Assembly (NCBI GenBank): GCA_045126815.1
Contig: JBGVPD010000009.1
Coordinates: 1-36,875, forward strand
DNA: 36,875 nucleotides
Direction: 5' to 3'
Origin: RGIG1995 sp045126815
GTDB taxonomy: Bacteria > Bacillota > Clostridia > Oscillospirales > CAG-272
Shown here in pieces: positions 1 through 8,102 of this stretch; positions within the stretch are counted from its first letter, which is position 1; the number at the start of each line of letters is the position of its first letter. The position numbers and the translations under genes are program-made. Under the pieces are notes generated by a model. It was not told the DNA's origin. It worked only from the letters and a program-made list of their open reading frames with translations, and searched no databases.

Positions 1-362
1 CGTTCTATTGTATTTTTCCGATAAGATATTCGTACGACTACATTAGTTCTATGCCTAGTGGCAGATCCTTTGAAAAAAATAGATGTCAAAATCTTTAACA
101 TTCAATTTTGATACGAAGAACTTTCTCACGCAGATACTCTCTACAAGTCCTTTACGTCCCCGATGTCGGCTATAACAACAATTCTTGTATTTACCATAGA
201 TAATCTATGATATATATGATGTATAATATGTATAATATAGATAGTTTGGTGCGTACAAAAAAATCCAATTTTTGAGGTGTTTTTTGTTCATTTATCCAAA
301 ATTTTATATATAAAATGATAAATGCACCAAAAATTTTATTAAAAAATCGGTAATTTTACATA
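1..362. other. AT-rich intergenic region with palindromes, no gene seen
   Basis: I see no credible coding sequence on either strand. The stretch holds a 15-nt palindrome (195-209, arms CATAGAT/ATCTATG), a tandem pair of the 9-mer GTATAATAT (221-229 and 230-238), and a larger dyad at 289-324. In that dyad the arms CATTTATC (289-296) and GATAAATG (317-324) flank a perfect 16-bp AT palindrome (301-316). An outer pair TTTGGTGC (245-252) / GCACCAAA (324-331) is also present. Neither dyad is followed by a clear U-tract, so I do not call a terminator. The gene to the left lies outside the window. Confidence 0.6.
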
Positions 363-391
363 TTTACAAATTTAAACTTTTAGGTTATAAT
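363..391 (+). promoter_or_regulatory. Sigma-A-type promoter of the putative small RNA
   Basis: The -35 element is TTTACA (363-368), followed by exactly 17 bp and a perfect -10 TATAAT (386-391). Transcription should start near 398. The next structure downstream is a long hairpin ending in a U-tract at 498, before any open reading frame, so this promoter appears to serve a short untranslated transcript. Confidence 0.7.
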
Positions 392-397
392 AGAGAA

Positions 398-498
398 CGG
401 TAAACTCACAGCAGCACGACAGACCGATTATCTTGTGAAATATCAATCGTATGATATTGGGTACATAAAGATAATGCTCTGTTGTGTTTTTTCTTTTT
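398..498 (+). ncRNA. Putative ~100-nt structured small RNA with intrinsic terminator
   Basis: Between a consensus promoter and the separate rimM promoter lies an almost fully self-complementary sequence. Left arm 415-434 pairs with right arm 468-486, giving about 18 base pairs with one G-U pair, one C-C mismatch (424/477) and one bulged G (426). A second hairpin caps it (439-445 with 452-458, 6-nt loop). The right arm runs straight into a T-tract (487-498, one C interruption), which makes an intrinsic terminator. No start codon with a Shine-Dalgarno lies inside. I do not recognise an Rfam family: the SRP RNA core is absent, and it is shorter than 6S RNA. It could instead be an attenuator for rimM, but rimM has its own promoter downstream of the terminator. 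Confidence 0.5.
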
Positions 499-520
499 GC
501 CGCCTTTTTTATCTTCACAC

Positions 521-549
521 TTGAATGTTTTGGTTTATTATGATATAAT
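521..549 (+). promoter_or_regulatory. Promoter of the rimM operon
   Basis: The -35 is TTGAAT (521-526), the spacer 17 bp and the -10 TATAAT (544-549). Transcription would begin near 556, leaving a leader of about 30 nt that contains the GGAG ribosome-binding site (574-577) of rimM. It lies after the U-tract of the upstream hairpin, so rimM does not need to share that transcript. Confidence 0.75.
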
Positions 550-586
550 TAACAATAATATGTGTTTTTGCTCGGAGAAAATTTTT

Positions 587-1096
587 ATGGAAAAATATTT
601 GCAGATAGGTAAGGTCGTAAATACTCACGGATTCAGGGGCGATGTCAAGATGCAGACCTGGAGTGACGGCCCTGAAGTTTGTACGAAACTGAAGGCGCTT
701 TACCGCAAGGTAGGTAACGAATATCAAAAATATAATATTCAAAAAAGCTCCGTTCACAAAGGACATGCTTTGATCAAATTTGAAGGTGTTGATGATTTTG
801 ATGCCGCCAACTTGCTCAGAGAAGTGGTTTTTTATGCAGACAGAAATGATATTAAAATAAAGAAGGATACATTTTTTATTGCCGACCTTATAGGACTTGA
901 GGTTATTGACGTTGATACAAATGTATCATACGGTAAATTAAAAGACGTACTTCAGTACGGTATTCACGATATTTACGTTGTATCGACCGAAAATGGAGAG
1001 GTTCTTATGCCGGCAGTTAACGAGTTCATAAAGAAAATATCAATTACTGAGGGCATATTTGTAAAGCCCATTGAGGGAATGTTTGATGAGGTTTGA
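587..1096 (+). CDS. rimM: Ribosome maturation factor RimM
   Basis: RimM is a 30S assembly factor that binds ribosomal protein S19 and helps mature the 16S rRNA 3' domain. The 169-residue product has the usual two parts: an N-terminal RimM domain opening with the IGKVVNTHGFRGDVK signature, and a C-terminal PRC-barrel (about residues 95-165) with DLIGLEVID and the family's PAV-EFIKKI stretch. The ATG at 587 is chosen because GGAG lies 9 nt upstream and the family signature begins six residues later. The longer open frame upstream would start before the likely transcription start. It overlaps trmD by 11 nt, the classical rimM-trmD pairing. rpsP, often upstream in this operon, and rplS, often downstream, are not here. 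Confidence 0.96.
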   Translation: MEKYLQIGKVVNTHGFRGDVKMQTWSDGPEVCTKLKALYRKVGNEYQKYNIQKSSVHKGHALIKFEGVDDFDAANLLREVVFYADRNDIKIKKDTFFIADLIGLEVIDVDTNVSYGKLKDVLQYGIHDIYVVSTENGEVLMPAVNEFIKKISITEGIFVKPIEGMFDEV

Positions 1097-1763
1097 TATA
1101 ATGACTCTTTTTCCCGAAATGATAGATAATATTTTGGGAGAAAGTATAATAGGCAGAGCGCAAAACAAGGGAATAGTTGAGGTTTTTTCTCACGATATAA
1201 GAGATTTTTCAGAGGATAAGCACCGTCGTGTTGACGATACGCCAAGCGGTGGCGGCATGGGTATGCTTATGGCGGCGCCCCCCATATATCGTTGTTGGGA
1301 AAATATTAAAAATATGTCCGGCAACAAAAAGAGAAAAACCGTTTACGTGTCCCCTCAAGGCAGATTGCTCACTCAAAGCGTTGCCAAGGAATATCTTGAC
1401 TGTGAACAGGTAATAATTCTTTGCGGTCACTACGAGGGAGTTGACAGAAGGATCGTTGAAATGATAGTTGACGATGAGATATCGATAGGAGATTACGTTT
1501 TAACGGGCGGTGAACTTCCTGCTTGCGTGTTTGTTGACTGTATATCGAGAATGGTCGACGGTGTTTTAAGCGATGCGGAATGTTTTGAAAACGAGAGTAT
1601 TGCCAGCGGAATGTTGGAATATCCACAGTATACGCGTCCTATTGATTTTATGGGACGAAAGGTGCCCGAAGTTTTGCTTTCGGGAAATCACAAAAAGATC
1701 AACGAGTGGCGATATAAAGCGGCTCTTGAATTGACCAAAAAGAACAGACCTGATTTGTTATAA
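1086..1763 (+). CDS. trmD: tRNA (guanine-N1-)-methyltransferase TrmD
   Basis: TrmD methylates G37 next to the anticodon of tRNAs reading CUN, CCN and CGG, using S-adenosylmethionine, and so prevents +1 frameshifting. The 225-residue protein begins MRFDIMTLFPEM and carries the trefoil-knot SAM pocket (LCGHYEGVDRR and IGDYVLTGGELPA) and the C-terminal LSGNHKKINEWR segment. Length is normal for the family. Start ATG 1086 lies inside the end of rimM (stop 1094-1096), with GAGG just upstream, so the two are probably translationally coupled. Confidence 0.97.
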   Translation: MRFDIMTLFPEMIDNILGESIIGRAQNKGIVEVFSHDIRDFSEDKHRRVDDTPSGGGMGMLMAAPPIYRCWENIKNMSGNKKRKTVYVSPQGRLLTQSVAKEYLDCEQVIILCGHYEGVDRRIVEMIVDDEISIGDYVLTGGELPACVFVDCISRMVDGVLSDAECFENESIASGMLEYPQYTRPIDFMGRKVPEVLLSGNHKKINEWRYKAALELTKKNRPDLL

Positions 1764-1792
1764 CACAATCTATTGATTTGGAGGTGAGGTAT

Positions 1793-3640
1793 ATGTCGAA
1801 CAATAAAAACAGAAAAAAGAAAATATCCGTTTTGTTTGCAAGAAGTAAGATAGTCGGTATATTTGATAGAATAGCTTCTTTTTTGTACAATAAAGCAAAC
1901 AGCAGTCTTACGGGTAAGTTTTTTTCTAAGTACGATAAGACCTCTCCTGAACAAAGTAACGTTAAAAAAATATCAGATAAGGCTGATTTGGGCAAAAGAT
2001 TTTTCCGTCCCGTAAAGAGAGTGATGTCCCGTCTTATATCTCGAAGTGTTATTTTAAATTTTTTATCCAATTTTACCGAAAGCTTTTTGCATATAGGATT
2101 AAACGTATACGGCTTGTTTTTTATGACTGCAGGGATAGGATTCTTTTGTGTGTCTGCCCTGAAATTATACGTTGTTAACGGTTTAAGATTGTCGTTTGTA
2201 AATACCTTTTTGTCGGTATTGATGTTTTTATTATCTATCCCTCTTTTGCTTTCAAAGTCTTCGTTTACTGAGGCTGTATGTGAGAGCAAAACGGCAAGTT
2301 TTGTTATATTTGACTTGCTTGGCGGAAAAAGAGAGACTTATGAAAAGGAAAGCGATGCTTTGGGCGACGGAAGATGGGCTCTTTTGTTAGGTATTTTGCT
2401 TTCTGTTCTTTCGTGGTGGTCGAGTCCGATTTCTCTTATGGTCAGCATACTTTTGCTTGTTTTGGGTATTACCGTTTTGTATACTCCTGAGACGGGAATG
2501 GTCTTGCTTTTGATCGCTTTACCTTTTTTGCCTTCCAATACATTGAATTACTTTGTTGTATATATAGCTTTATGTTTCTTTTTGAAGTACATCAGAGGGA
2601 AGAGAACGTTTAAGCTTGACAGTTTTGGCATCGGTGTTTTGATGTTTGCAATTCTCTCTCTTGTCAGTTTTTCGCCGCTTGTCAGCGGAGATATAATAAG
2701 ACCTATATACTTTAGTTATTTGTGTTTGTTTTTTGCCTTTTTCTTAATGATAAATCTTATAAAGTCAAAAGAATGGGTAAAAAGATGTATAAACGCGCTT
2801 TGTTTGTCTTGTTTTGTTGTTGTATTTTACGGAATATTCCGTTATTTTGTGAGTAACGCGGGTTATAGTTATTTTATGACTTTGTTAAAGTGCGGATATG
2901 ATGAAGAAATGATCTCAACTTTTGCAAATTCAAGGGTGTTTTCCGAGTATCTTGTTTTGATGTTTCCCGTATTGATCGCGGGATGCGGTCATTCTTTTAA
3001 ATTAACAAAGTTTTTATCGTATTTAGGTCTTTGCGGCGCTTGTGTATGTGTATTTTTTATAGGCGATTACAGCGCTTTGGCGGCTATAGTTTTCGGACTT
3101 GTGATATTTATGATCATGTACGGGAAAAAGACGTTATCTCTGCTTTTTGGCGGACTTTGTGTTTTCCCTTTCGTGTATTATAATTTATCCGGAGAAATTA
3201 CAAGTAAATTATTCGTATCAACTGACTTATACAGTACGTTTGTTGAAAGAATTGCACAAGCGTTTGAATACGTTGGTTCAAACGTATTCTATCTTCTGTT
3301 CGGTTCGGGTGTAGGTACGCTTGATTATTTTTACAAATACACGGATACGTACGGTGTTTTTTATAAGATGTTGATCGAGATAGGCTTATTCGGCGTGTTT
3401 ATTTTTATTACTTGCTTGTTCCTATGTTTCAGGAAGAATACGACTCTTTATTCGAAGGGATGCAGTAAAGAGGGTAAACTTGTTTCACTTGGAACGTTTG
3501 TGGCGGTGCTGTCACTTTTGTTTGTGGGAGCAAACAGTAACGTTTTTGAAAATCAAACGGTGGGAATAATGTTTTGGGCTATCCTTGCGTTGTCATCGTG
3601 TGTTGGTTCTACCGAAAAGATAAACGAAGATGAGTTTTAA
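1793..3640 (+). CDS. O-antigen ligase/polymerase-like multi-spanning membrane protein
   Basis: The 615-residue protein has a basic, hydrophilic N-terminal region of about 100 residues, then roughly ten to twelve hydrophobic segments. Near the C-terminus a soluble loop with GSGVGTLDYF is followed by a helix reading MLIEIGLFGVFIFI, the pattern seen in Wzy_C/WaaL-type proteins. Members of that superfamily join or polymerise lipid-linked sugars at the outer face of the membrane, but the substrate here is unknown. Start ATG 1793 is preceded by a near-perfect GGAGGTGAGG (1780-1789). It lies 29 nt after trmD and is followed by two DUF4330 genes, so all five probably share a transcript. The long charged N-terminal tail is unusual for a ligase. 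Family call is fairly firm, activity is inferred. Confidence 0.75.
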   Translation: MSNNKNRKKKISVLFARSKIVGIFDRIASFLYNKANSSLTGKFFSKYDKTSPEQSNVKKISDKADLGKRFFRPVKRVMSRLISRSVILNFLSNFTESFLHIGLNVYGLFFMTAGIGFFCVSALKLYVVNGLRLSFVNTFLSVLMFLLSIPLLLSKSSFTEAVCESKTASFVIFDLLGGKRETYEKESDALGDGRWALLLGILLSVLSWWSSPISLMVSILLLVLGITVLYTPETGMVLLLIALPFLPSNTLNYFVVYIALCFFLKYIRGKRTFKLDSFGIGVLMFAILSLVSFSPLVSGDIIRPIYFSYLCLFFAFFLMINLIKSKEWVKRCINALCLSCFVVVFYGIFRYFVSNAGYSYFMTLLKCGYDEEMISTFANSRVFSEYLVLMFPVLIAGCGHSFKLTKFLSYLGLCGACVCVFFIGDYSALAAIVFGLVIFMIMYGKKTLSLLFGGLCVFPFVYYNLSGEITSKLFVSTDLYSTFVERIAQAFEYVGSNVFYLLFGSGVGTLDYFYKYTDTYGVFYKMLIEIGLFGVFIFITCLFLCFRKNTTLYSKGCSKEGKLVSLGTFVAVLSLLFVGANSNVFENQTVGIMFWAILALSSCVGSTEKINEDEF

Positions 3641-3681
3641 TAAGATTATTTTACGTAAATAATATAAAGAGGAGAATCTTT

Positions 3682-4194
3682 ATGAACAGTACGAAGAAGA
3701 AAAAGGGAAGGTACGGTTTTAACATAATTGATTTTATGTTACTGGCTGTTATTTTGTTGTCTTTTTTAGCGATGTTGTTTTTATTTTTCTATGACGGTAA
3801 CAATGTTACGGAAGAAGAAAGCGTTGAAGTTTCCGAAATAACGTACACGGTAAAGCAGTCGGACGTTCCCGGTATATTGAGGGGAAAGATCAATATAGGT
3901 GATACGGTTTATGAAAAGAACGGAAACACTCCGATAGGACAAGTAATAAGGGTTGATGCAACAGACTCAAAATATACTTATTATGATTCTGAAAGCAAAA
4001 CGTGGATAGAGGAAAGTTATCCCAATAAGATAGATATAGTTATTGAAATAAGTGTTAACGCCGTTCTTCAAAGTGACGGAAGATATTCGATTGACGGATA
4101 TGCTCTTAACGTTGGTGAGGAGATGGAACTTTGCTTCCCGTTCTATACGGGTAAGGCTATGTGTATTTCCGTAAGCGGAGGTGGAGAAAAGTGA
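3682..4194 (+). CDS. DUF4330 family membrane-anchored protein (first copy)
   Basis: This 170-residue protein has a short basic N-terminus, one membrane segment (about residues 15-36, IIDFMLLAVILLSFLAMLFL) and an extracytoplasmic beta-rich domain. The IIDxx start of the helix and the GDTVYEKNGNTPIGQV stretch fit DUF4330, a family of unknown function. RBS AGGAGA lies at 3671-3676. It overlaps the next, related gene by 4 nt and follows the O-antigen-ligase-like gene, suggesting that the two small anchored proteins assist it at the cell surface. That role is inference. Confidence 0.65.
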   Translation: MNSTKKKKGRYGFNIIDFMLLAVILLSFLAMLFLFFYDGNNVTEEESVEVSEITYTVKQSDVPGILRGKINIGDTVYEKNGNTPIGQVIRVDATDSKYTYYDSESKTWIEESYPNKIDIVIEISVNAVLQSDGRYSIDGYALNVGEEMELCFPFYTGKAMCISVSGGGEK

Positions 4195-4691
4195 ATTCAG
4201 CCGAAAAGAAGAGACGTAAAAAAATACGTATAAGCATAATTGACGTGCTTATCGTTGCGACTTTGATAGCTTGTGTTTGCGGAGCTTTTGTACATTACAA
4301 GATATTTGAAAAGAATAATCAACTGAATACAGACGACGTTTGTATGATATCGATGTTGTTTTCCGGAGTTGAGCCGTCTATAGCTGACAAGGTTTCTTCC
4401 GGTGATACCGTTTACTTGAAAAAAGACGGTGTAATATTCGGGACGGTCAGCGAAGTATCGTTTAAGGATGCACTTTCTTATTACACGAATGAAGAGGGCA
4501 GAATAGTTGAGGGAAGCGACTCGACTAAAAAAGACGTGACTGTTATCGTCCGAGTGGTCGGTGATATGAGTACAAAGGGCTTTCTTGTTAACGGAAAAGA
4601 TTATATAGCATCAGGGATGCAAGAGGCGATCTATACGTCAAGTTTTTCAGGTGTGGGACTTGTTTTTGACGTAAAACAGCAGACTGAATAG
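4191..4691 (+). CDS. DUF4330 family membrane-anchored protein (second copy)
   Basis: The 166-residue product is a diverged paralogue of the preceding gene. It has a lysine-rich N-terminus, one membrane segment (about residues 17-36, starting ISIIDVLIVATLI) and an outer domain with VSSGDTVYLKKDGVIFGTV, which aligns with the GDTVYEKN region of its neighbour. I start it at GTG 4191 because GGAGGTGGAG (4177-4186) sits at ideal distance and the GTGA overlaps the previous stop. An upstream GTG at 4161 in the same frame has no Shine-Dalgarno. It is the last gene of the rimM operon; I see no strong terminator before the ptsH promoter. Confidence 0.65.
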   Translation: MNSAEKKRRKKIRISIIDVLIVATLIACVCGAFVHYKIFEKNNQLNTDDVCMISMLFSGVEPSIADKVSSGDTVYLKKDGVIFGTVSEVSFKDALSYYTNEEGRIVEGSDSTKKDVTVIVRVVGDMSTKGFLVNGKDYIASGMQEAIYTSSFSGVGLVFDVKQQTE

Positions 4692-4720
4692 TTATATATG
4701 AATAAATATAACAAAACCTC

Positions 4721-4749
4721 TTGATTTTCTTTAAAGCTTGTATTATAAT
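4721..4749 (+). promoter_or_regulatory. Promoter of ptsH
   Basis: -35 TTGATT (4721-4726), 17-bp spacer, -10 TATAAT (4744-4749). Transcription should start near 4756, giving a leader of about 60 nt to the ATG at 4815. No clear catabolite-responsive element was found around it. Confidence 0.75.
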
Positions 4750-4814
4750 GATTGTAGAAAAATGGTTATGATGCTTTTTATAGTATTATTTATTTGATAG
4801 GAGACAACGTTACA

Positions 4815-5078
4815 ATGATTTCACGTGAAGTTTTGATAAGCAACAATATTGGTTTACATGCACGTCCCGCAACTTTTTTTATTCAGAAAGCAAATTCTTA
4901 CAAGTGTTCCATTTGGGTTGAAAAAGAAGAGCGTCGCGTAAATGCGAAAAGCCTTCTCGGTATACTCTCGTTAGGTATCGTTAAGGGTATGACTATCACG
5001 GTTATGGCAGACGGTCCCGATGAAAACGAAGCTGTTGAGGGCTTGATCGAACTTGTTAATACAGGATTTGGCGAATAA
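4815..5078 (+). CDS. ptsH: Phosphocarrier protein HPr
   Basis: HPr carries phosphate from PEP via enzyme I to sugar-specific EIIA proteins of the phosphotransferase system. In Firmicutes it is also phosphorylated on serine by HPr kinase to act as CcpA corepressor. The 87-residue protein shows LHARPAT with the active histidine at exactly position 15 and KSLLGILSLG with the regulatory serine at position 46. Having His15 rules out the Crh paralogue. ATG 4815 is used, with AGGAG 11 nt upstream (4799-4803); the open frame extends to an earlier TTG, but that would add non-family residues. It stands alone between its own promoter and terminator; ptsI and hprK are not adjacent. Confidence 0.95.
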   Translation: MISREVLISNNIGLHARPATFFIQKANSYKCSIWVEKEERRVNAKSLLGILSLGIVKGMTITVMADGPDENEAVEGLIELVNTGFGE

Positions 5079-5100
5079 TCAATAAAAAATTTGTTTTAAA

Positions 5101-5137
5101 ACGGACATTGACATTTGTGGCTTTGTCCGTCTTTTTT
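5101..5137 (+). terminator. Intrinsic terminator after ptsH
   Basis: ACGGACA (5101-5107) pairs with TGTCCGT (5124-5130), followed by C and six T (5132-5137). The loop is long at 16 nt but the stem is clean. It lies 22 nt after the ptsH stop. Confidence 0.7.
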
Positions 5138-5196
5138 GTATTTTTTGTGTTATACTTAAGATGATCATATAAATTAAGAGAAGGAGATGGGGAAAC

Positions 5197-7038
5197 GTGT
5201 CGCAGAATATTGAGTATTTGCTTGAAAAAGCGTTGAATTTACCTCTGTCTCCCGGCGTATATATAATGCGCGATGAGTCGAAGAAAGTAATATACGTCGG
5301 CAAATCACGGGCGCTTAAAAACAGGGTATCACAGTATTTCAGAAAAAACAGTAAGCACGACAGAAAGACTGTGCTTATGGTATCTCGGGTTAATGATTTT
5401 GATTATATTTTAACAGACACGGAAAATGAGGCTTTAGCTTTAGAAAGTCAGCTTATCAAACAGTATTCTCCCAAATATAATATAAAACTGAAGGACGGGA
5501 AGCATTCTCCGTATATTCGTATACAGCTTAGCGATGATTATCCCAAGCTTGAGGTTGCATATACGAGAAAAAATGACGGCGCGAAATATTTTGGGCCGTA
5601 CGCATCTGTTTCTTCGGCTTACGGTGTTTTAAAGACGGTTCAAAAGTGTTTTAAGGTTCATTCTTGCAATATGAATTTTCCGAGGGATATCGGGAAGAAG
5701 AGGCCTTGTCTTTATTCGCAGATAGGCGACTGCGTAGGTCCTTGTACGGGTAAAATTTCGAGCGAAGAGTATAAAGATATTTATAGACAAATAGTATTGT
5801 TTTTGCGTGGTTCTTTTACTGAGGTCAAGAAGAAACTTAACGAAAAAATGGAATTTTTTTCGGACAATCTTATGTTTGAGTCGGCAGCTGTATACAGAGA
5901 CAGGATCGATGCTTTATCTAAAGTATGGCAGAGGCATAAGATCGTTGGTTCTCCCGATTCCGAACACGATATTTTTGCACTCTATTCGGATGATGCTGTG
6001 TCATGTATAGCCGTTTTTTTCGTAAGAGAGGGTAGGATAATAAGCAGTGAGAACTTTATATTTACCCCCGATGAGCTTTTGAATGCAACTGATCTGCAAT
6101 CGTTTTTATATGATTTTTATGCAAAGAGGGGAGACGTACCGCGAGAGATATTGCTTTCTTTTGACTTAGGTGAAGAGAAGGACGGACTGTTCGAATCTTT
6201 AAGTCTTATGGCAGACAGAAAGGTCAACATAAAAACTCCCGAACGCGGTGAAAACAAAAAGCTTTGCGATATGGTATATGAAAATGCCGCACGTCACGCA
6301 TACCAATATAAAGAGGTTAAGGAGTCGGACGAGCTTATACTTGTTAAGTTGAGTTCGCTTTTGGGACTTGAGGTCGTACCTGATAGGATCGAGTGTTACG
6401 ATATATCAAATTACGGCAAGGAGAACTTGACGGCTGGAATGATAGTTGCCGAAGAGGGTAGACTGAAAAAGAAAGAATATCGCTTGTTTAAGATGAAAAA
6501 TATTTCTGATAAACAAGACGATTATGCATCTATGAGCGAAGCTATAGAAAGACGTTTTGAAAGGGCGAAAAACGGCGACGAAGGCTTTTCCAAACTTCCC
6601 GATCTTATTTTGCTTGATGGCGGAAAGGGACACGTTTCGGTCATAAAGAAGCTTTTGGCGGATAAGGGGATCAATATTCCCGTTTTCGGTATGGCTAAGG
6701 ATGACTATCATAAAACGCGAACCCTTTGCGATGAGGAAAATGAGATAAGTATTGCAAAAGAAAAGCAGGTTTATATGTTTATATATAAGCTTCAGGAAGA
6801 GGTACACAGATTTACCATATCGAAAATGAGAGCGTCAAAAGAGAAGACGATGAAAAAATCGTCTCTTGAACAGATAGATGGAATAGGCAGGGAAAAGGCT
6901 AAAAAGTTGTTGGCAGGTTTTAAGAGCCTGTCTGCATTAAAAGAAGCATCGCTTGATGAAATAAAGGCGATCAAAGGAATAAGCGAAAAGAATGCGGAGA
7001 ATGTTTTTAACTATTTCCGTCAAGACGAGAGGAAGTGA
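5197..7038 (+). CDS. uvrC: UvrABC system protein C (excinuclease subunit)
   Basis: UvrC makes both incisions around a lesion in nucleotide-excision repair after UvrB has been loaded. Domains over 613 residues: an N-terminal GIY-YIG nuclease (PGVYIM...VIYVGKS, about residues 18-95), a cysteine cluster (C..HSC, RPC, GDC, GPC at about 150-185) at the position of the Fe-S site reported for UvrC, a UVR motif contacting UvrB (about 205-240), an RNase H-like nuclease core (ECYDISNYG, LLDGGKGH), and C-terminal helix-hairpin-helix repeats (IDGIGREKAKKLL, IKGISEKNA). The start is GTG 5197, 10 nt after AAGGAG (5181-5186). A weak extended -10 (TGTTATACT, 5148-5156) could drive it. No LexA-type box was seen. 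First gene of uvrC-rsmD-coaD. Confidence 0.97.
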   Translation: MSQNIEYLLEKALNLPLSPGVYIMRDESKKVIYVGKSRALKNRVSQYFRKNSKHDRKTVLMVSRVNDFDYILTDTENEALALESQLIKQYSPKYNIKLKDGKHSPYIRIQLSDDYPKLEVAYTRKNDGAKYFGPYASVSSAYGVLKTVQKCFKVHSCNMNFPRDIGKKRPCLYSQIGDCVGPCTGKISSEEYKDIYRQIVLFLRGSFTEVKKKLNEKMEFFSDNLMFESAAVYRDRIDALSKVWQRHKIVGSPDSEHDIFALYSDDAVSCIAVFFVREGRIISSENFIFTPDELLNATDLQSFLYDFYAKRGDVPREILLSFDLGEEKDGLFESLSLMADRKVNIKTPERGENKKLCDMVYENAARHAYQYKEVKESDELILVKLSSLLGLEVVPDRIECYDISNYGKENLTAGMIVAEEGRLKKKEYRLFKMKNISDKQDDYASMSEAIERRFERAKNGDEGFSKLPDLILLDGGKGHVSVIKKLLADKGINIPVFGMAKDDYHKTRTLCDEENEISIAKEKQVYMFIYKLQEEVHRFTISKMRASKEKTMKKSSLEQIDGIGREKAKKLLAGFKSLSALKEASLDEIKAIKGISEKNAENVFNYFRQDERK

Positions 7039-7044
7039 CTTTAT

Positions 7045-7611
7045 ATGAGAATAATTACGGGTGTGGCAAGAGGAATAAAGCTTGAGACGCTTGAGGGGCT
7101 TGATACGAGACCGACGGGCGAGAGGGTGAAAGAGTCTGTATTCAGTATGCTTCAATTTGAGCTTGAAAACAGAAAGGTGCTTGATCTTTTTGCAGGAAGC
7201 GGACAGCTTGGTCTTGAAGCTTTGAGCAGAGGCGCTTTGAGCTGTACTTTCGTTGAAAAAAGCCTTGAGGCTATGGAGATTGTTAAGAAAAACGCGCGAA
7301 AGACAAAGCTTATCGATAAGTGCAAAATAGTTAATATGGATTATAAAGACTTTTTGAGGGGGTTAAGGGGCAAGGAAAAGTATGATATCGTGTTTCTTGA
7401 TCCGCCGTACATTCAAAAGATAATTCCGGATATACTTGACTGTCTTGTGAGAAATGATATGCTTAACCATAACGCTAAAGTTATTTGCGAGTCCGAAGAC
7501 GACGTAGAATACGGTTGTCAGGGCCTTGAACTTATTAAGCACAACAAATACGGGCGCGTTTATATAAGTGTGCTGAGTAAAAATGCGGAGACCGAGGGGG
7601 AAAACATATGA
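7045..7611 (+). CDS. rsmD: 16S rRNA (guanine(966)-N(2))-methyltransferase RsmD
   Basis: RsmD uses S-adenosylmethionine to methylate G966 of 16S rRNA in the 30S subunit. The 188-residue product starts MRIITGVARG, has the substrate-side TRPTGERVKESVFSML stretch, the SAM-binding motif VLDLFAGSGQLGLEALSRGA (about residues 45-65) and the N6/N2-methylase catalytic DPPY at about residue 120. It lies 6 nt after uvrC, with AGAGGAAG upstream. Its stop overlaps the coaD start (ATGA), the very common rsmD-coaD pairing. Confidence 0.95.
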   Translation: MRIITGVARGIKLETLEGLDTRPTGERVKESVFSMLQFELENRKVLDLFAGSGQLGLEALSRGALSCTFVEKSLEAMEIVKKNARKTKLIDKCKIVNMDYKDFLRGLRGKEKYDIVFLDPPYIQKIIPDILDCLVRNDMLNHNAKVICESEDDVEYGCQGLELIKHNKYGRVYISVLSKNAETEGENI

Positions 7612-8084
7612 AAAGAGTATTAATACCGGGAAGTTTTGATCCTGTTACAATCGGTCATTACGATATAATAAAAAGATGCGCTTCGATTTTTGATGAGGTG
7701 TACGTTGTGGTTTTTCAGAATACCGAAAAAAAGGGTAAGGGTATTTTTACCGGAGAAGACTGCTACAATATGATGAAGATAGCGGTCAGTGAATTTGAAA
7801 ACGTATATACCGATATTACTGATACTCTCGTGGTGGATTATGCGAAGAGCAAAAATATTGATTATATAGTAAAAGGCGTTCGTGATACGATCGATTTTGA
7901 ATATGAATACGATTTGTTTGCGATTAACAGAAGTATAGGCGGATACGACACTGTGTTTGTCCCTTCGTTGCCCGAATATAAGCACATCAGTTCAACTTTT
8001 GTCCGCGATATGATAAAGTACGGCAGAGATATAACGCCTTACGTACCCAAGGGCGTAGCAGAGTATATAAATAAGAAAGCATAA
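7608..8084 (+). CDS. coaD: Phosphopantetheine adenylyltransferase
   Basis: CoaD transfers AMP from ATP to 4'-phosphopantetheine, the penultimate step of coenzyme A synthesis. The 158-residue protein has the nucleotidyltransferase signature GSFDPVTIGHYDII (residues 8-21, TxGH motif), the substrate-binding VKGVRDTIDFEYE, and the ISSTFVRD motif near residue 127 that closes over ATP. Length is typical (about 160). It overlaps the rsmD stop by 4 nt and is followed by a good terminator, so it ends the uvrC-rsmD-coaD unit. Confidence 0.97.
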   Translation: MKRVLIPGSFDPVTIGHYDIIKRCASIFDEVYVVVFQNTEKKGKGIFTGEDCYNMMKIAVSEFENVYTDITDTLVVDYAKSKNIDYIVKGVRDTIDFEYEYDLFAINRSIGGYDTVFVPSLPEYKHISSTFVRDMIKYGRDITPYVPKGVAEYINKKA

Positions 8085-8102
8085 AGTTAAAAAATGATAA
8101 AA

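Noticed and set aside
141..197. Minus-strand mini-frame reading MVNTRIVVIADIGDVKDL, followed in another frame by REYLREKVLRIKIEC
   Set aside because: It vaguely recalls the start of a metallophosphoesterase and could be a decayed gene, but it is 18 codons, lacks a ribosome-binding site and needs a frameshift to continue, so I do not call it.
482..586. N-terminal extension of RimM (open frame from 482)
   Set aside because: It covers the U-tract and the rimM promoter; family homology starts right after ATG 587.
4161..4190. Longer N-terminus for the second DUF4330 protein (from GTG 4161)
   Set aside because: The added residues lie inside the previous gene, have no ribosome-binding site, and include the Shine-Dalgarno of GTG 4191.
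5108..5137. TTGACA at 5108 as a uvrC -35 element
   Set aside because: The expected -10 position falls in the T-run of the ptsH terminator, and no TATAAT-like hexamer is present there.
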